From positions 1,054,001-1,118,000 of the forward strand of contig NC_013203.1 in assembly GCF_000024225.1 (NCBI RefSeq): 64,000 nt of DNA, written 5' to 3'. A model generated the notes under the pieces. That model saw only the letters and a program-made list of their open reading frames with translations. It made no database searches and had not been told where the DNA came from. The translations under genes were made by a program, and so were the position numbers. Below are positions 36,178 to 44,642 of this stretch, in pieces (the first letter of the stretch is position 1; each line of letters opens with the position of its first letter). This DNA comes from Lancefieldella parvula DSM 20469 (GTDB lineage Bacteria > Actinomycetota > Coriobacteriia > Coriobacteriales > Atopobiaceae).

Positions 36178-38346
36178 CTAAGCAGTCTGTTCCTCAGCCA
36201 AGAGCATTTTTACCTCTGAAGGAACATATGGATTATGAGCTGCAGTGGTAAGCAACGATCTTGTGTTTGCAAGCGTTACCATAAGTGTTAGAAGATTGTG
36301 CATATACGCAGCAGTACTTACGGTAATAAGACCTGCAACACCTGCGGCGATGAAAGAACTATTTAGAGCAACAATCGTACGATAGTCAGCATGAATTCTC
36401 TTCATTACCTGCTGGCCCAAAAGACGCATGATTACCAGCGATTCAAGCGAATCATTTCTAATTGAAATATCAGCAACAGCACGAGCAATATCAGTTGCAT
36501 CAGAAAGTGCCAATGAAACATCAGAAACAGCTAGAGCAGGTGAATCATTAATTCCGTCACCTACCATTGCAACGGTGTAGCCCTCCTGCTGGAACTTCTT
36601 AACATATGCACACTTATCTTCTGGAAGAATCTGTGCTACATAGTCATCAAGACCAAGCTTCCTGGCGACACTTGCTGCAACGTTTTCTGAGTCACCAGTC
36701 AACATAACCATACGCTTAACGCCAAGAGCGCGGAGCTGCGTAATAGTTGCAGCTGCATCTTCTCTTACAGGATCGGTAATACAAATTGCAGCAATAAGCT
36801 TTGAATCTTCGGATATGAAGATAATAGACGAGGTTGGAGCAATCTGCGCGAGGTCATCTAGAATTCCCTCAGGCATTGGAGTCTTCTCGTCATCAAAAAT
36901 GAAGTGAGCAGAACCAATGCAAACCTCTTTGTTGTTAACCTTGGTACGAATACCATGAGCAACAACATATTTAACCTCTGCATGGAACTCGTCCTTGTGC
37001 TTGAGACCACGTACCTTTGCCTCATTCACAATTGCGCGGGCCATGCTGTGTGGAAAGTGTTCCTCAATACATGCAGCAAGACGCAAAAGTTGGTCTTCGG
37101 TGCGATCACAGAAGCTGACAATACACTCAACATGTGGGACTGCCTTGGTCAGCGTACCCGTCTTATCAAAGACGATAAGATCTGCTGCAGCGATCTTCTC
37201 AAGATACTTGCCACCCTTAACAGTCATGCCAAACTTAGCTGCCTCATCCATAGCACTACCCACTGCAACAGGAGTGGAAAGCTTAATAGCACAGGAATAA
37301 TCAACCATAAGAACGGTCAAGGCCTTAGTGATGTTTTGGGTAACACCCCAAATGCCAAAGAAAGCAAGGAAGCTGTAAGGAACCAGTGCATCGGAAAGGC
37401 GTTCAGCTTTTGACTGTGCACCAGCCTTGAGCTCGGCAGACTGCTCAACCATATCAACGATGTTGTCAATACGAGACGTACCTGGAGGAGCGGTAACGCT
37501 TACCATAAGGTCACCGTCTTCAAGTGCAGTGCCAGCGTAAACGGTTGAGCCAGGCTCCTTGGTAACAAGGCGAGACTCACCTGTCATGGCAGCTTCGTTC
37601 ATCTGGCCGATACCTTCGACAACTTTGCCGTCAACAGGAAGAACGCCGCCAGCACGCTGATGCAAAACCATGCCCTTCTCAACCTCAGAAAGAGCAATCA
37701 TAACGTCCTTGCCATCAATACGAGCCCAAACGTTCTCAGAACGAGTAATCAGGCCGTCACGGAGTGCAAGACGAGCTCGGCTGGCAACGTGATTCTCCAT
37801 AGTTGCAGAAAGCTCAAGCAAAAACATGACAGTAGATGCATCTGCCCATTCATTTCTAAGAATGGAAGTAGTGATAGCAGTTGCGTCCAAAACCTCAACT
37901 GTTAGCTCTTTCTTAAACAGACGCTTAACGCCTTCTACAACAAATGGAATGGCGCGGAGAATAACGTAGGCGTAGTTAGCAACTGCAGGCAGTGGCAAAG
38001 AACGCATAATCCAGCGACGAGCGAATGTAGTCACAACCTCCATCTGGAAGCGATTATTCTCAAGAGCCATCTCAATTGAGCTGCAGAAGTCTTCAAGACC
38101 TGCCTCTTCTTCTCGTGGCAAGTTCAAGACATCAAAAGCACTAACAGCGGCAAGTACCTGGTCTCTCTTAAGAGGATCAAACCTCAGCAGTAGAGAGCCG
38201 TTTGCCATGTGAACTTCTGCATGACGAACACCGTCAACGCGCATCAGCTCATAGGAAATACCGCGAGCCTCAGCCTCGTCGATATGACCCAAGTCGCATT
38301 TTGCACGAATGCGACCTGAGATTTCATTTGTAATTGTGAAGCGCAT
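36178..38346 (-). CDS. P1B-type metal-transporting ATPase with an SCA membrane motif
   Basis: A 722-residue P-type ATPase. The N-terminal 100 residues look like a degenerate HMA fold without CxxC. Then come the actuator TGES (NEAAMTGESRLV), phosphorylation site DKTGTLTK, EEHFPHSMARAI in place of the usual HP-locus wording, and hinge GDGINDSPALA. The membrane motif is DYSCAIKLSTP instead of the CPC of copper or zinc pumps, so the exported ion is unclear; Mn, Fe or Co are possible. It starts three bases after a DUF6110-like gene and probably works with it. It lies near gpx, ohrR, a CDF transporter and feo genes, so a role in iron or manganese efflux is plausible but inferred. Confidence 0.9.
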   Translation of the reverse strand: MRFTITNEISGRIRAKCDLGHIDEAEARGISYELMRVDGVRHAEVHMANGSLLLRFDPLKRDQVLAAVSAFDVLNLPREEEAGLEDFCSSIEMALENNRFQMEVVTTFARRWIMRSLPLPAVANYAYVILRAIPFVVEGVKRLFKKELTVEVLDATAITTSILRNEWADASTVMFLLELSATMENHVASRARLALRDGLITRSENVWARIDGKDVMIALSEVEKGMVLHQRAGGVLPVDGKVVEGIGQMNEAAMTGESRLVTKEPGSTVYAGTALEDGDLMVSVTAPPGTSRIDNIVDMVEQSAELKAGAQSKAERLSDALVPYSFLAFFGIWGVTQNITKALTVLMVDYSCAIKLSTPVAVGSAMDEAAKFGMTVKGGKYLEKIAAADLIVFDKTGTLTKAVPHVECIVSFCDRTEDQLLRLAACIEEHFPHSMARAIVNEAKVRGLKHKDEFHAEVKYVVAHGIRTKVNNKEVCIGSAHFIFDDEKTPMPEGILDDLAQIAPTSSIIFISEDSKLIAAICITDPVREDAAATITQLRALGVKRMVMLTGDSENVAASVARKLGLDDYVAQILPEDKCAYVKKFQQEGYTVAMVGDGINDSPALAVSDVSLALSDATDIARAVADISIRNDSLESLVIMRLLGQQVMKRIHADYRTIVALNSSFIAAGVAGLITVSTAAYMHNLLTLMVTLANTRSLLTTAAHNPYVPSEVKMLLAEEQTA

Positions 38347-38349
38347 GAA

Positions 38350-38652
38350 TTATGCCTGTGCGCCCTCTGCGTCAACTTGCTTGGTAACCTCAGCGCGGAT
38401 ACCCTCCTCAAGCTCAGCAAGGCGAGCGCGAACAGCAGCATCAATCTTAGACTCACGACGAGCCTCTGCAACAACGTCATTAGCCTCGTCAACAACGTTC
38501 TGAGTCTCTGCGGAAACGCGATCAGTTACGAGAAGACCACATGCAGTTGCTTTGACAGCTGCCTTGTGAAGAATACCGTCAGAAGCAAGTCCAGCGACAA
38601 CGCTAGCAAGTGCAGCGCCACCAGCTACAAGACACCACTTGTGCAGTTTCAT
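38350..38652 (-). CDS. DUF6110-like small membrane-associated protein
   Basis: A 100-residue protein with a short N-terminal hydrophobic, Gly/Ala-rich segment (KWCLVAGGAALASVVAGLASDGIL), a conserved-looking middle (AAVKATACGLLVTDRV) and a charged helical tail. Small proteins of this kind (DUF6110-like) are found next to P1B-type ATPase genes. Its stop is three bases before the ATPase ATG, and GGGGGA provides its ribosome site. It may be an accessory or chaperone subunit. The family assignment is from memory and only moderate. Confidence 0.6.
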   Translation of the reverse strand: MKLHKWCLVAGGAALASVVAGLASDGILHKAAVKATACGLLVTDRVSAETQNVVDEANDVVAEARRESKIDAAVRARLAELEEGIRAEVTKQVDAEGAQA

Positions 38653-39051
38653 GTTAATCCCCCATCTGCTAATGCAAATTAATCGGTTAGTGTTCTATTG
38701 AAGATAAAATTTTTTGATTCAAAAAACAAGTGAAAATCATTACTAATTAGTTATCCTAATGAAACAATTGTACACAAGTAATTCTTTACCTGCAAAAATA
38801 TTTCCTACGGTTAGCCATGGTATACATATAAATTTTATGAAGAAGGAACTCTGGAACGTTACTTAAATTATTGATATTTATTCATATAAGTAAACAAATA
38901 AATGAAATTAACATCTCTCCTGTGTCATTACTGTGAAATTTAAATTGTATACAATTTATTTACGTTAGTTTAAAACAACTGGGATACACTACCAAATAAA
39001 ATGAAACCATCCAAAGCCTCGCAATAATCGCGGCTAGTTGAAAGGAACATC
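38653..39051. promoter_or_regulatory. Divergent control region: ATPase operon and gpx operon, with OhrR-like box
   Basis: This is 399 AT-rich bases without genes. For gpx, TAAATTGTATACAATTTA (38941-38958) is a perfect 18-base palindrome containing AATTGTA/TACAATT arms, the half-sites bound by Bacillus OhrR. A TACACT -10-like hexamer lies about 30 bases downstream of it. For the minus-strand ATPase operon, the palindrome ACTAATTAGT (38742-38751) and TTAGGATAACTAA overlap the likely promoter and recall metalloregulator sites. Confidence 0.5.
38941..38958 (+). promoter_or_regulatory. Candidate OhrR operator of gpx-ohrR-CDF operon
   Basis: A perfect 18-base palindrome centred on TATA, with AATTGTA and TACAATT half-sites, lies 94 bases before the gpx ATG. 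The second gene of the operon encodes an OhrR-type repressor with the sensing Cys, which makes autoregulation likely. Inference from site and neighbour. Confidence 0.6.
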
Positions 39052-39606
39052 ATGGCAAATACCAACATCTATGACCTCTCTGTAGAAGAGCGCGACGGAT
39101 CTCTTACTTCCCTCTCATCTTTTGACGGAAAAGTTCTTCTGATTGTCAACACTGCAACTGGCTGCGGTTTTACCCCACAGTATGAAGATCTTGAACGAAT
39201 TTACGCTACTTATAAAGATCAAGGCTTTGAGATTTTGGACTTCCCTTGTAATCAGTTTGCAGGCCAGGCTCCAGAGTCCGATGAAGAAATTCACCAGTTC
39301 TGCACTATGAAGTTTGGTACCAATTTTCCACAGTTCAAGAAAAGTGATGTCAACGGAGAGACCGCAAATCCTCTCTTTGAGCGTCTTGCAACAGCTTTTC
39401 CTTTCCAGGGCTTTGGTAAGGGCATCAAGGCACTTGCACTGGACAAATTTGCAAAAGCAAACAACAAAAAGTTTGGCAACAAAGCCTACATCATGTGGAA
39501 CTTCACCAAGTTCCTTGTAGACCGCCAAGGAAACGTTGTTGCCCGCTTTGAGCCAACCGCCGATATGGCAGAGGTTGAGACCGCAATTAAAAACCTTCTT
39601 GCATAA
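39052..39606 (+). CDS. gpx: Glutathione peroxidase-family (thiol) peroxidase
   Basis: A 184-residue GPx/BsaA-type peroxidase with a peroxidatic Cys in VNTATGCGFTPQY (about residue 38), the CNQFAGQAP segment with the catalytic Gln and second Cys, and WNFTKFLVDRQGNVV with the catalytic Trp-Asn. Bacterial members usually use thioredoxin rather than glutathione. The ribosome site GAAAGGAAC precedes the ATG. It is first in an operon with an OhrR-like regulator, so it is probably induced by organic peroxides. The stop overlaps a near-octamer GGCGAGAG. Confidence 0.94.
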   Translation: MANTNIYDLSVEERDGSLTSLSSFDGKVLLIVNTATGCGFTPQYEDLERIYATYKDQGFEILDFPCNQFAGQAPESDEEIHQFCTMKFGTNFPQFKKSDVNGETANPLFERLATAFPFQGFGKGIKALALDKFAKANNKKFGNKAYIMWNFTKFLVDRQGNVVARFEPTADMAEVETAIKNLLA

Positions 39607-39627
39607 GGCGAGAGGAACGGTCCACTC

Positions 39628-40143
39628 ATGAGTTCTTCTCAAAAAGAAATAAAATCCGTTGTAGCCGCTAGCACTTTTACTAGCGGCTCTTCTGCGCTCG
39701 GCAACTCCCAAGAAATCCCCGAGCTTCTCCTTAAAAATCAGCTCTGCTTCCCGCTCTACAGCGCCTCAAAAGAAGTAGTACGCAGATATACACCGCTACT
39801 TAAGCCCTTTAATCTGACATACACGCAATACATCACCATGATGGCGCTCTGGGAGAATAAATCCTTAGATGTCAAAGCTTTAGGTGAACTTTTATTCCTT
39901 GATTCAGGAACCTTAACCCCGCTGCTCAAAAAGCTCGAAGAAAAAGGACTTGTCTTACGTCAAAAAACAAACAAAGACGGACGTCAGCTGATTGTTTCTC
40001 TTACCCAAAAAGGTAAAGACCTTAAGCAAGAAATACAAATAGTTCCACATCAAATTGGCTCATGTGTTGATCTCTCACCCGAAGAAGGCGCTGAGCTCAA
40101 ACGATTACTTTTAAAAGTTCTTTCTAACGTTACAGAAAGCTAA
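39628..40143 (+). CDS. ohrR: MarR-family repressor, OhrR type
   Basis: A 171-residue winged-helix regulator. Residues about 35-70 (LLKNQLCFPLYSASKEVVRRY..FNLTYTQYITMMALWE) closely match OhrR. The single reactive Cys (NQLCF) is oxidised by organic hydroperoxides to release DNA, and the Tyr residues that hydrogen-bond it are present. A disordered Ser-rich N-terminus of about 30 residues is extra. No ohr gene is adjacent; the neighbours are gpx and a cation transporter. The ribosome site GAGAGG is about 12 bases from the ATG, rather far, so translation may be modest. Confidence 0.88.
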   Translation: MSSSQKEIKSVVAASTFTSGSSALGNSQEIPELLLKNQLCFPLYSASKEVVRRYTPLLKPFNLTYTQYITMMALWENKSLDVKALGELLFLDSGTLTPLLKKLEEKGLVLRQKTNKDGRQLIVSLTQKGKDLKQEIQIVPHQIGSCVDLSPEEGAELKRLLLKVLSNVTES

Positions 40144-40150
40144 TTATATT

Positions 40151-41323
40151 ATGACCCAATCACAGGTAACCATTACCTCCTCTGAACGCGAAGCCGCTAT
40201 TGTACGTACCAGTGCTATTGGCATTGCGGCCAATGTTGCACTTGCGGCATTCAAAGCTGCAGTGGGTATTCTTTCCAACTCAATTGCTGTCACTCTTGAT
40301 GCAGTTAACAATCTTTCTGATGCAATCTCATCAATCATTACAATTGTCGGAACCAAACTCTCTAACAAAAAAGCTGATCGCGAACACCCTTTTGGTCACG
40401 GGCGCATTGAATACATCACTACAACGGTAATTGCTGCAATCATTATGTATGCAGGTATTTCTTCACTTATTAAATCTATCCAGGACATTATGAATCCTGC
40501 AACACCAGACTATAGTCCCCTGTCTTTAGTCATCATTGCTGTAGCTGTACTGGTAAAGATTGTTTTGGGTCACTATGTTCGTACTATTGGTAATCGCGTA
40601 AACTCCGACACACTTGTTGCTTCAGGTTCTGACGCGCTATTTGATGCCATGCTTTCTACTTCTGTTCTAGCGGCTGCTCTTATCTTTATCTTTACGGGAA
40701 TTAGCCTTGAAGCATACGTAGGAGTTGTTATCTCTGCATTCATCATCAAGGCTTCAATTGAACTGTTACACGATTCTATTAAAGAGATTATTGGAATGCG
40801 TCCTGACGCAGCTCTTTCAACACTCATCTATGACATTGTAAAAGATGACCCAGATGCAGAGGGTGTCTACGACCTTATCATCCATAGTTATGGTCCAGAT
40901 AAATTTGTTGGATCATTCCATACTGAGGTTCTTGATACCACTTCAGCTATTGAGATTGATACGATGATCCGACGTCTGAGTACAGAAATATACAACCAAA
41001 CATCAGGCAAAATCATCATTGCTGCTATTGGTATTTATGCGAAAAACACCACTGATAATCGCATTATAAAGATGCGTACTAAAGTTACTGAAATGGCTTT
41101 AGCTCATGAAGGAGTTCTTCAAATTCATGGCTTTATTGCTGACATTGAAAACCAATTTATGGCCTTTGATGCTGTTATTGAGTTTGGCTATGATGGCAAG
41201 CAAATTATTCACGATATTATTCATGAAGTAGAAGAGGTCTACCCTGACATGAATGTCTCGATTCTTTTAGATCGCGATACAAGTGATTTATCCGAGCAAG
41301 AGGATGCTGGAGACTTAGCCTAA
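40151..41323 (+). CDS. Cation diffusion facilitator (CDF) metal exporter
   Basis: A 390-residue CDF-family transporter: six transmembrane helices (about residues 15-215) and a cytoplasmic ferredoxin-like C-terminal domain. The metal site reads N-x3-D in helix 2 (LDAVNNLSDAI) and D-x3-D in helix 5 (SDALFDAML). This resembles Mn/Fe-type rather than Zn-type CDFs, which usually have His at one position. REHPFGHGRIEY is the conserved loop. It begins seven bases after ohrR. Exporting Mn or Fe during peroxide stress would make sense, but that is inference. Confidence 0.88.
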   Translation: MTQSQVTITSSEREAAIVRTSAIGIAANVALAAFKAAVGILSNSIAVTLDAVNNLSDAISSIITIVGTKLSNKKADREHPFGHGRIEYITTTVIAAIIMYAGISSLIKSIQDIMNPATPDYSPLSLVIIAVAVLVKIVLGHYVRTIGNRVNSDTLVASGSDALFDAMLSTSVLAAALIFIFTGISLEAYVGVVISAFIIKASIELLHDSIKEIIGMRPDAALSTLIYDIVKDDPDAEGVYDLIIHSYGPDKFVGSFHTEVLDTTSAIEIDTMIRRLSTEIYNQTSGKIIIAAIGIYAKNTTDNRIIKMRTKVTEMALAHEGVLQIHGFIADIENQFMAFDAVIEFGYDGKQIIHDIIHEVEEVYPDMNVSILLDRDTSDLSEQEDAGDLA

Positions 41324-41343
41324 TCTTAAGCAATTACAGCTAT

Positions 41344-41463
41344 AAAAAGGGGCGAGCCGCTGACACCCAGAGTCAGCGGCTCGTGTTCTACGCTCGCAAG
41401 AAAGGGAGAGGGTCTTTCTTCGAGCTACGGGAACCTGAAAAAAGCAAGCAACTAAATTGCTTA
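41344..41463 (-). ncRNA. Candidate metal-responsive small RNA (element 2)
   Basis: A free-standing RNA of about 120 bases on the minus strand. It begins near 41463, passes TTGCTTTTTTCAGG, and folds into a hairpin with arms GCTCG-AAGAAAG/CTTTCTT-G-CGAGC (41425-41392) and loop ACCCTCTCC. It ends in a perfect 12-bp stem (41383-41353) followed by CCCC and T5. There is no reading frame, and the only downstream gene runs convergently, so it cannot be a leader. The CU-rich loop could pair with Shine-Dalgarno sequences, as in the iron-regulated sRNA FsrA of Bacillus. Confidence 0.6.
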
Positions 41464-41468
41464 AAAAC

Positions 41469-41497
41469 ATAATAAGTTAACCTAGGAAAACTTACAA
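41469..41497 (-). promoter_or_regulatory. Promoter with internal operator driving the small RNA
   Basis: -35 TTGTAA (41497-41492) and -10 TATTAT (41474-41469) are separated by exactly 17 bases. The spacer holds an imperfect palindrome with outer arms TAAGTT/AACTTA and centre CCTAGG (41473-41494), matching at 9 of 11 pairs. A repressor bound there would block RNA polymerase. Confidence 0.62.
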
Positions 41498-41607
41498 GGA
41501 TATTTTCAACATTTTCAGCCAACCTCGTAAACTCTACAAAAAGTTAGACTAAGTTTACGCATCTATGGATTTTTATCTTACCTTAAGATAATCCAAAAAA
41601 CGTAAAC

Positions 41608-41641
41608 AAAAAATCCCTCGTACCAGATTGGTACGAGGGAT
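41608..41641 (-). terminator. Intrinsic terminator of feoB
   Basis: A 12-bp stem, ATCCCTCGTACC (41613-41624) with GGTACGAGGGAT (41630-41641), is followed on the minus strand by TTTTTT, 27 bases after the feoB stop. Confidence 0.9.
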
Positions 41642-41667
41642 CAAATCAACTTAAGAAATAAGTAACT

Positions 41668-44328
41668 TTATGCTTTTGCAACCTCGTTAAGACTCGTGAG
41701 AATCTTGTCATCCTTCTTATCCCACTTTGGAGCAGGACGGAAGAGCTGGAAGAGAATTGCTGCCAAGAAGGCAAAGGCAATAACGGTCCAGATGCCAAAG
41801 GAACCAAGAACAAAGAACTCCCAAAGCTGATTGATAATAAGACCAATAACCCATGCAAAGATGCACTGATACCCAATGGCAAACCAGAACCACTTAGAGT
41901 CATTCATCTGACGGCGAATGGTACCAACTGCGGCAAAGCAAGGTGCATCAAGCATGTTAAAAGCAACAAATGCACACATTGCACCAATGTGGAGGACACC
42001 ACCAGCATCGGTGAACATTCCAGCAAAGCCAGACCACATGGTAACTGACTTCTCGCTTGCATCACCTAGACCATAAAGAACACCAAAAGTAGAAACAAGA
42101 TTCTCTTTAGCAATCAATGCGGAGATGGAAGCAGCAGGTGCCTGCCAGTTTGCAAATCCAAGAGGAGCAAAGATAACGCCAATGAAACCACCAATAGCAG
42201 CAAGCAAGGAGAAGTCCATAACGTTCTCAGGAGCGCCCTCAACGCTTGGAAGGTAACCGAAGGCTCCACTTGCACCCTCCCAAGTAGCCCAACCAAAGTT
42301 GGAAAGAGCCCAAATGCCAACAGCAGCTGCGAAGATAATCGTACCAGCTTTAACAATGTAAGCAGAGATGCGCTCCCATACATGCATTGCCCAAGATCTA
42401 ATAGATGGCATGTGGTAATCGGGAAGCTCCATAACAAATGGCGCAGGTTCTCCCGCAAAGGCCTTTGTCTTCTTCAACATAATTGCAGAAATAACAATTG
42501 CTGCAACACCCATGAAATAGAACGCTGGCGCAACCCACCATGCACTTGTGCCACCAATAAGGACGCCCATAACCAAGGCAATAATTGGTTGTTTAGCAGA
42601 ACATGGAATCATGGTAGTAAGCATTGCGGTCATACGACGGTCCTTCTCGTTCTCAATAGTACGAGTCGAAAGAACGCCAGGAACACCACAGCCAGAAGAA
42701 ATCAGAAGTGGAATAAAGGACTTACCGGAAAGACCAAAGCGACGGAAAACACGGTCCATAACAAAGGCAACACGACTCATGTAGCCACAGTCCTCGAGGA
42801 AGGACAACATGACAAACAGGACAAACATCTGTGGGATGAAGCCCAAGACAGAGCCAACACCATTGATAACACCATCAACAACAAGGCCAGTAACAACAGG
42901 GCTTGCTCCTGCGTTCTCCAAAGCACCGCGAACCAGAGTTGGAATACCAGGAACAAACATACCGTACTCAGATGCATCAGGCTCAGTCGCTGCACCTTCA
43001 ACAGCACTCTTAAATCCTGCTGCAGTAACGCCGCCGAGTGTCTGAAGTTCCTGACCGTCTGCCAAAATTGGCTTTCCGTCAGCGTCAAGCTTCAGCGGAT
43101 TATCATCAGTATCAACAAAGTTACCGTTGTCATCGTGAACAGGAGCGCTCAGAGCAACAACGCTCTTCTCAGCAGCTTCTTTTTCAAAGCTGGTAATAGC
43201 GTCAGAATCCCACTCTTTAGCCTCAATAGCCGCACGAACATCAGTAGTATCAATTCCAGCTTCATCAGCAGCATCAAGATACGCATCAATTTGATCTGAA
43301 TAATGATGAGAATCAAAATCCTCTTTAGCTGCATTGTATTCAGCGTCACCGATTCCCATAAAGTGGAAACCAGCATCAAATAGGTTATCGTTTACCCAGT
43401 TTGTAGCGCCAGTACCAACAGTAGAAATAGAAACAAAATAAACAAGCGTCATAACAAGAATAAAAATTGGAAGACCGAGAATACGATTAGTAACAATGCG
43501 GTCAATCTTCTCAGAAGTGGTCAGCTGCTTTGGAGCCTTCTTAACGCAAGCTGCCATGACGCCAGCAATCCACTCATAACGGTCAGAGGTAATGATGGAC
43601 TCAGCATCGTCATCGCGAGACTGCTCAACTGCAGTAATAATCTTCTCAAGCTCTGCGATCTTCTCGGCAGAAAGGTTAAGAGGAGCAATAGCATTTGCAT
43701 CGCGCTCAAAGACCTTAATGGAGTACCAACGAGACAGAGTTGCAGGCGCAATGCCCTCGATTGCAGCAGCAATCTTACCAAGAGCTTCTTCGACCTCTGG
43801 GGTAAAGCACTTAACGCCCTCAGCAGGAGTTCCATCCTGGCCAGCCTTAATTGCAGTCTTTACCAGAGTATCAATATTCTTGTTACGAAGTGCAGAAACC
43901 TCAACAACCTCAACACCAAGCTGCTTGGAGAGTTCCTTGGTGTCAATGACGTCACCGGACTCCTTGAGAAGATCAATCATGTTAAGACCAAGAACAACAG
44001 GACGACCAGCCTCAAGAACCTGAGTTGTCAAATAGAGATTACGCTCCAGGTTGGTGACATCAAGAAGGTCAATAATGGCGTCTGGGCGCTCATTAATGAG
44101 GTAATCACGAGATACCTGCTCCTCAGGTGAATAAGGAGACAATGAGTAAATACCAGGAAGGTCGACAAAGGTAACGTCCTTATCAGCACGCCAGTTTGCC
44201 TGCTTCTTCTCAACGGTAACGCCTGGCCAGTTGCCAACGTAGCCGTTTGAGCCTGTAAGCTCATTAAATAGGGTGGTCTTACCGCAGTTTGGGTTACCTG
44301 CAAGACCAATAATAGTTTTTTGTGCCAT
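41668..44328 (-). CDS. feoB: Ferrous iron transporter FeoB with a large inserted loop
   Basis: An 886-residue inner-membrane Fe(II) importer. The N-terminal G domain has G1 GNPNCGKTTLFN, G3 DLPGIYSLSPYS and G4 LNMID, followed by the GDI helical region and the membrane domain with its two Gate motifs (CGVPGVLSTRTIE and the second around CFAAVGTIRRQ). An insertion of about 130 residues (roughly 325-455), rich in Asp, Glu and Ala, sits between the first transmembrane helix and the first Gate segment and should lie outside the cell. The ATG overlaps the feoA stop (TAATG). Last gene of the feoA-feoA-feoB run. Confidence 0.95.
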   Translation of the reverse strand: MAQKTIIGLAGNPNCGKTTLFNELTGSNGYVGNWPGVTVEKKQANWRADKDVTFVDLPGIYSLSPYSPEEQVSRDYLINERPDAIIDLLDVTNLERNLYLTTQVLEAGRPVVLGLNMIDLLKESGDVIDTKELSKQLGVEVVEVSALRNKNIDTLVKTAIKAGQDGTPAEGVKCFTPEVEEALGKIAAAIEGIAPATLSRWYSIKVFERDANAIAPLNLSAEKIAELEKIITAVEQSRDDDAESIITSDRYEWIAGVMAACVKKAPKQLTTSEKIDRIVTNRILGLPIFILVMTLVYFVSISTVGTGATNWVNDNLFDAGFHFMGIGDAEYNAAKEDFDSHHYSDQIDAYLDAADEAGIDTTDVRAAIEAKEWDSDAITSFEKEAAEKSVVALSAPVHDDNGNFVDTDDNPLKLDADGKPILADGQELQTLGGVTAAGFKSAVEGAATEPDASEYGMFVPGIPTLVRGALENAGASPVVTGLVVDGVINGVGSVLGFIPQMFVLFVMLSFLEDCGYMSRVAFVMDRVFRRFGLSGKSFIPLLISSGCGVPGVLSTRTIENEKDRRMTAMLTTMIPCSAKQPIIALVMGVLIGGTSAWWVAPAFYFMGVAAIVISAIMLKKTKAFAGEPAPFVMELPDYHMPSIRSWAMHVWERISAYIVKAGTIIFAAAVGIWALSNFGWATWEGASGAFGYLPSVEGAPENVMDFSLLAAIGGFIGVIFAPLGFANWQAPAASISALIAKENLVSTFGVLYGLGDASEKSVTMWSGFAGMFTDAGGVLHIGAMCAFVAFNMLDAPCFAAVGTIRRQMNDSKWFWFAIGYQCIFAWVIGLIINQLWEFFVLGSFGIWTVIAFAFLAAILFQLFRPAPKWDKKDDKILTSLNEVAKA

Positions 44329-44573
44329 TAGGCTTCCTCTACCTTGTGAACGTCTACTACTTCAATGCTTGCAGCTTCATCCTTACGGATAGAAAGCTCG
44401 TAGCCGCGGACTGTGAGCTCAATTGGGTCTCCCAGTGGTGCTACCTTTTTGACATGAACCTCAGTGCCCTTAGTAAGGCCCATATCCATGATGCGACGTT
44501 TCACGGCGCCTGCACCCTTTAGCGCAGCAACCGTGCAACTCTCCCCCACCTTAACGTCTCTCAGAGTTGCCAT
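44328..44573 (-). CDS. feoA: FeoA-domain protein (adjacent to feoB)
   Basis: An 81-residue SH3-like FeoA protein, a small cytosolic partner that binds FeoB and supports Fe(II) uptake. The family pattern is seen in VGESCTVAALKG..RRIMDMGLTKGTEVHVKKVAPLGDPIELTVRGYELSIRKDEA. It ends on the first base of the feoB start codon, so the two are translationally coupled. Confidence 0.92.
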   Translation of the reverse strand: MATLRDVKVGESCTVAALKGAGAVKRRIMDMGLTKGTEVHVKKVAPLGDPIELTVRGYELSIRKDEAASIEVVDVHKVEEA

Positions 44574-44642
44574 AACCTTCCTTTCAACAAAACACGCATT
44601 AAAAGCTGCAGGTTTTACCAGCAGCGCAATACAACAAAGTGC

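Larger units (their letters stand above)
41324..41667. other. Gene-free region between CDF transporter and feoB
   Basis: This convergent gap of 344 bases holds two separate minus-strand units: the feoB terminator (41608-41641), and beyond it a complete small transcription unit (promoter 41497-41469, RNA to about 41344). The hairpin at 41353-41383 has no T-run on the plus strand, so it is not a convincing terminator for the CDF gene. No coding potential is visible. Confidence 0.7.

Noticed and set aside
41353-41383. Terminator of the plus-strand CDF transporter gene
   Set aside because: No T-run follows on the plus strand; the run of T lies on the minus strand, fitting the small RNA instead.
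42382-43299. A 305-codon open frame opposite feoB
   Set aside because: Antisense to conserved FeoB coding sequence, no family resemblance, and a composition expected of a shadow frame.
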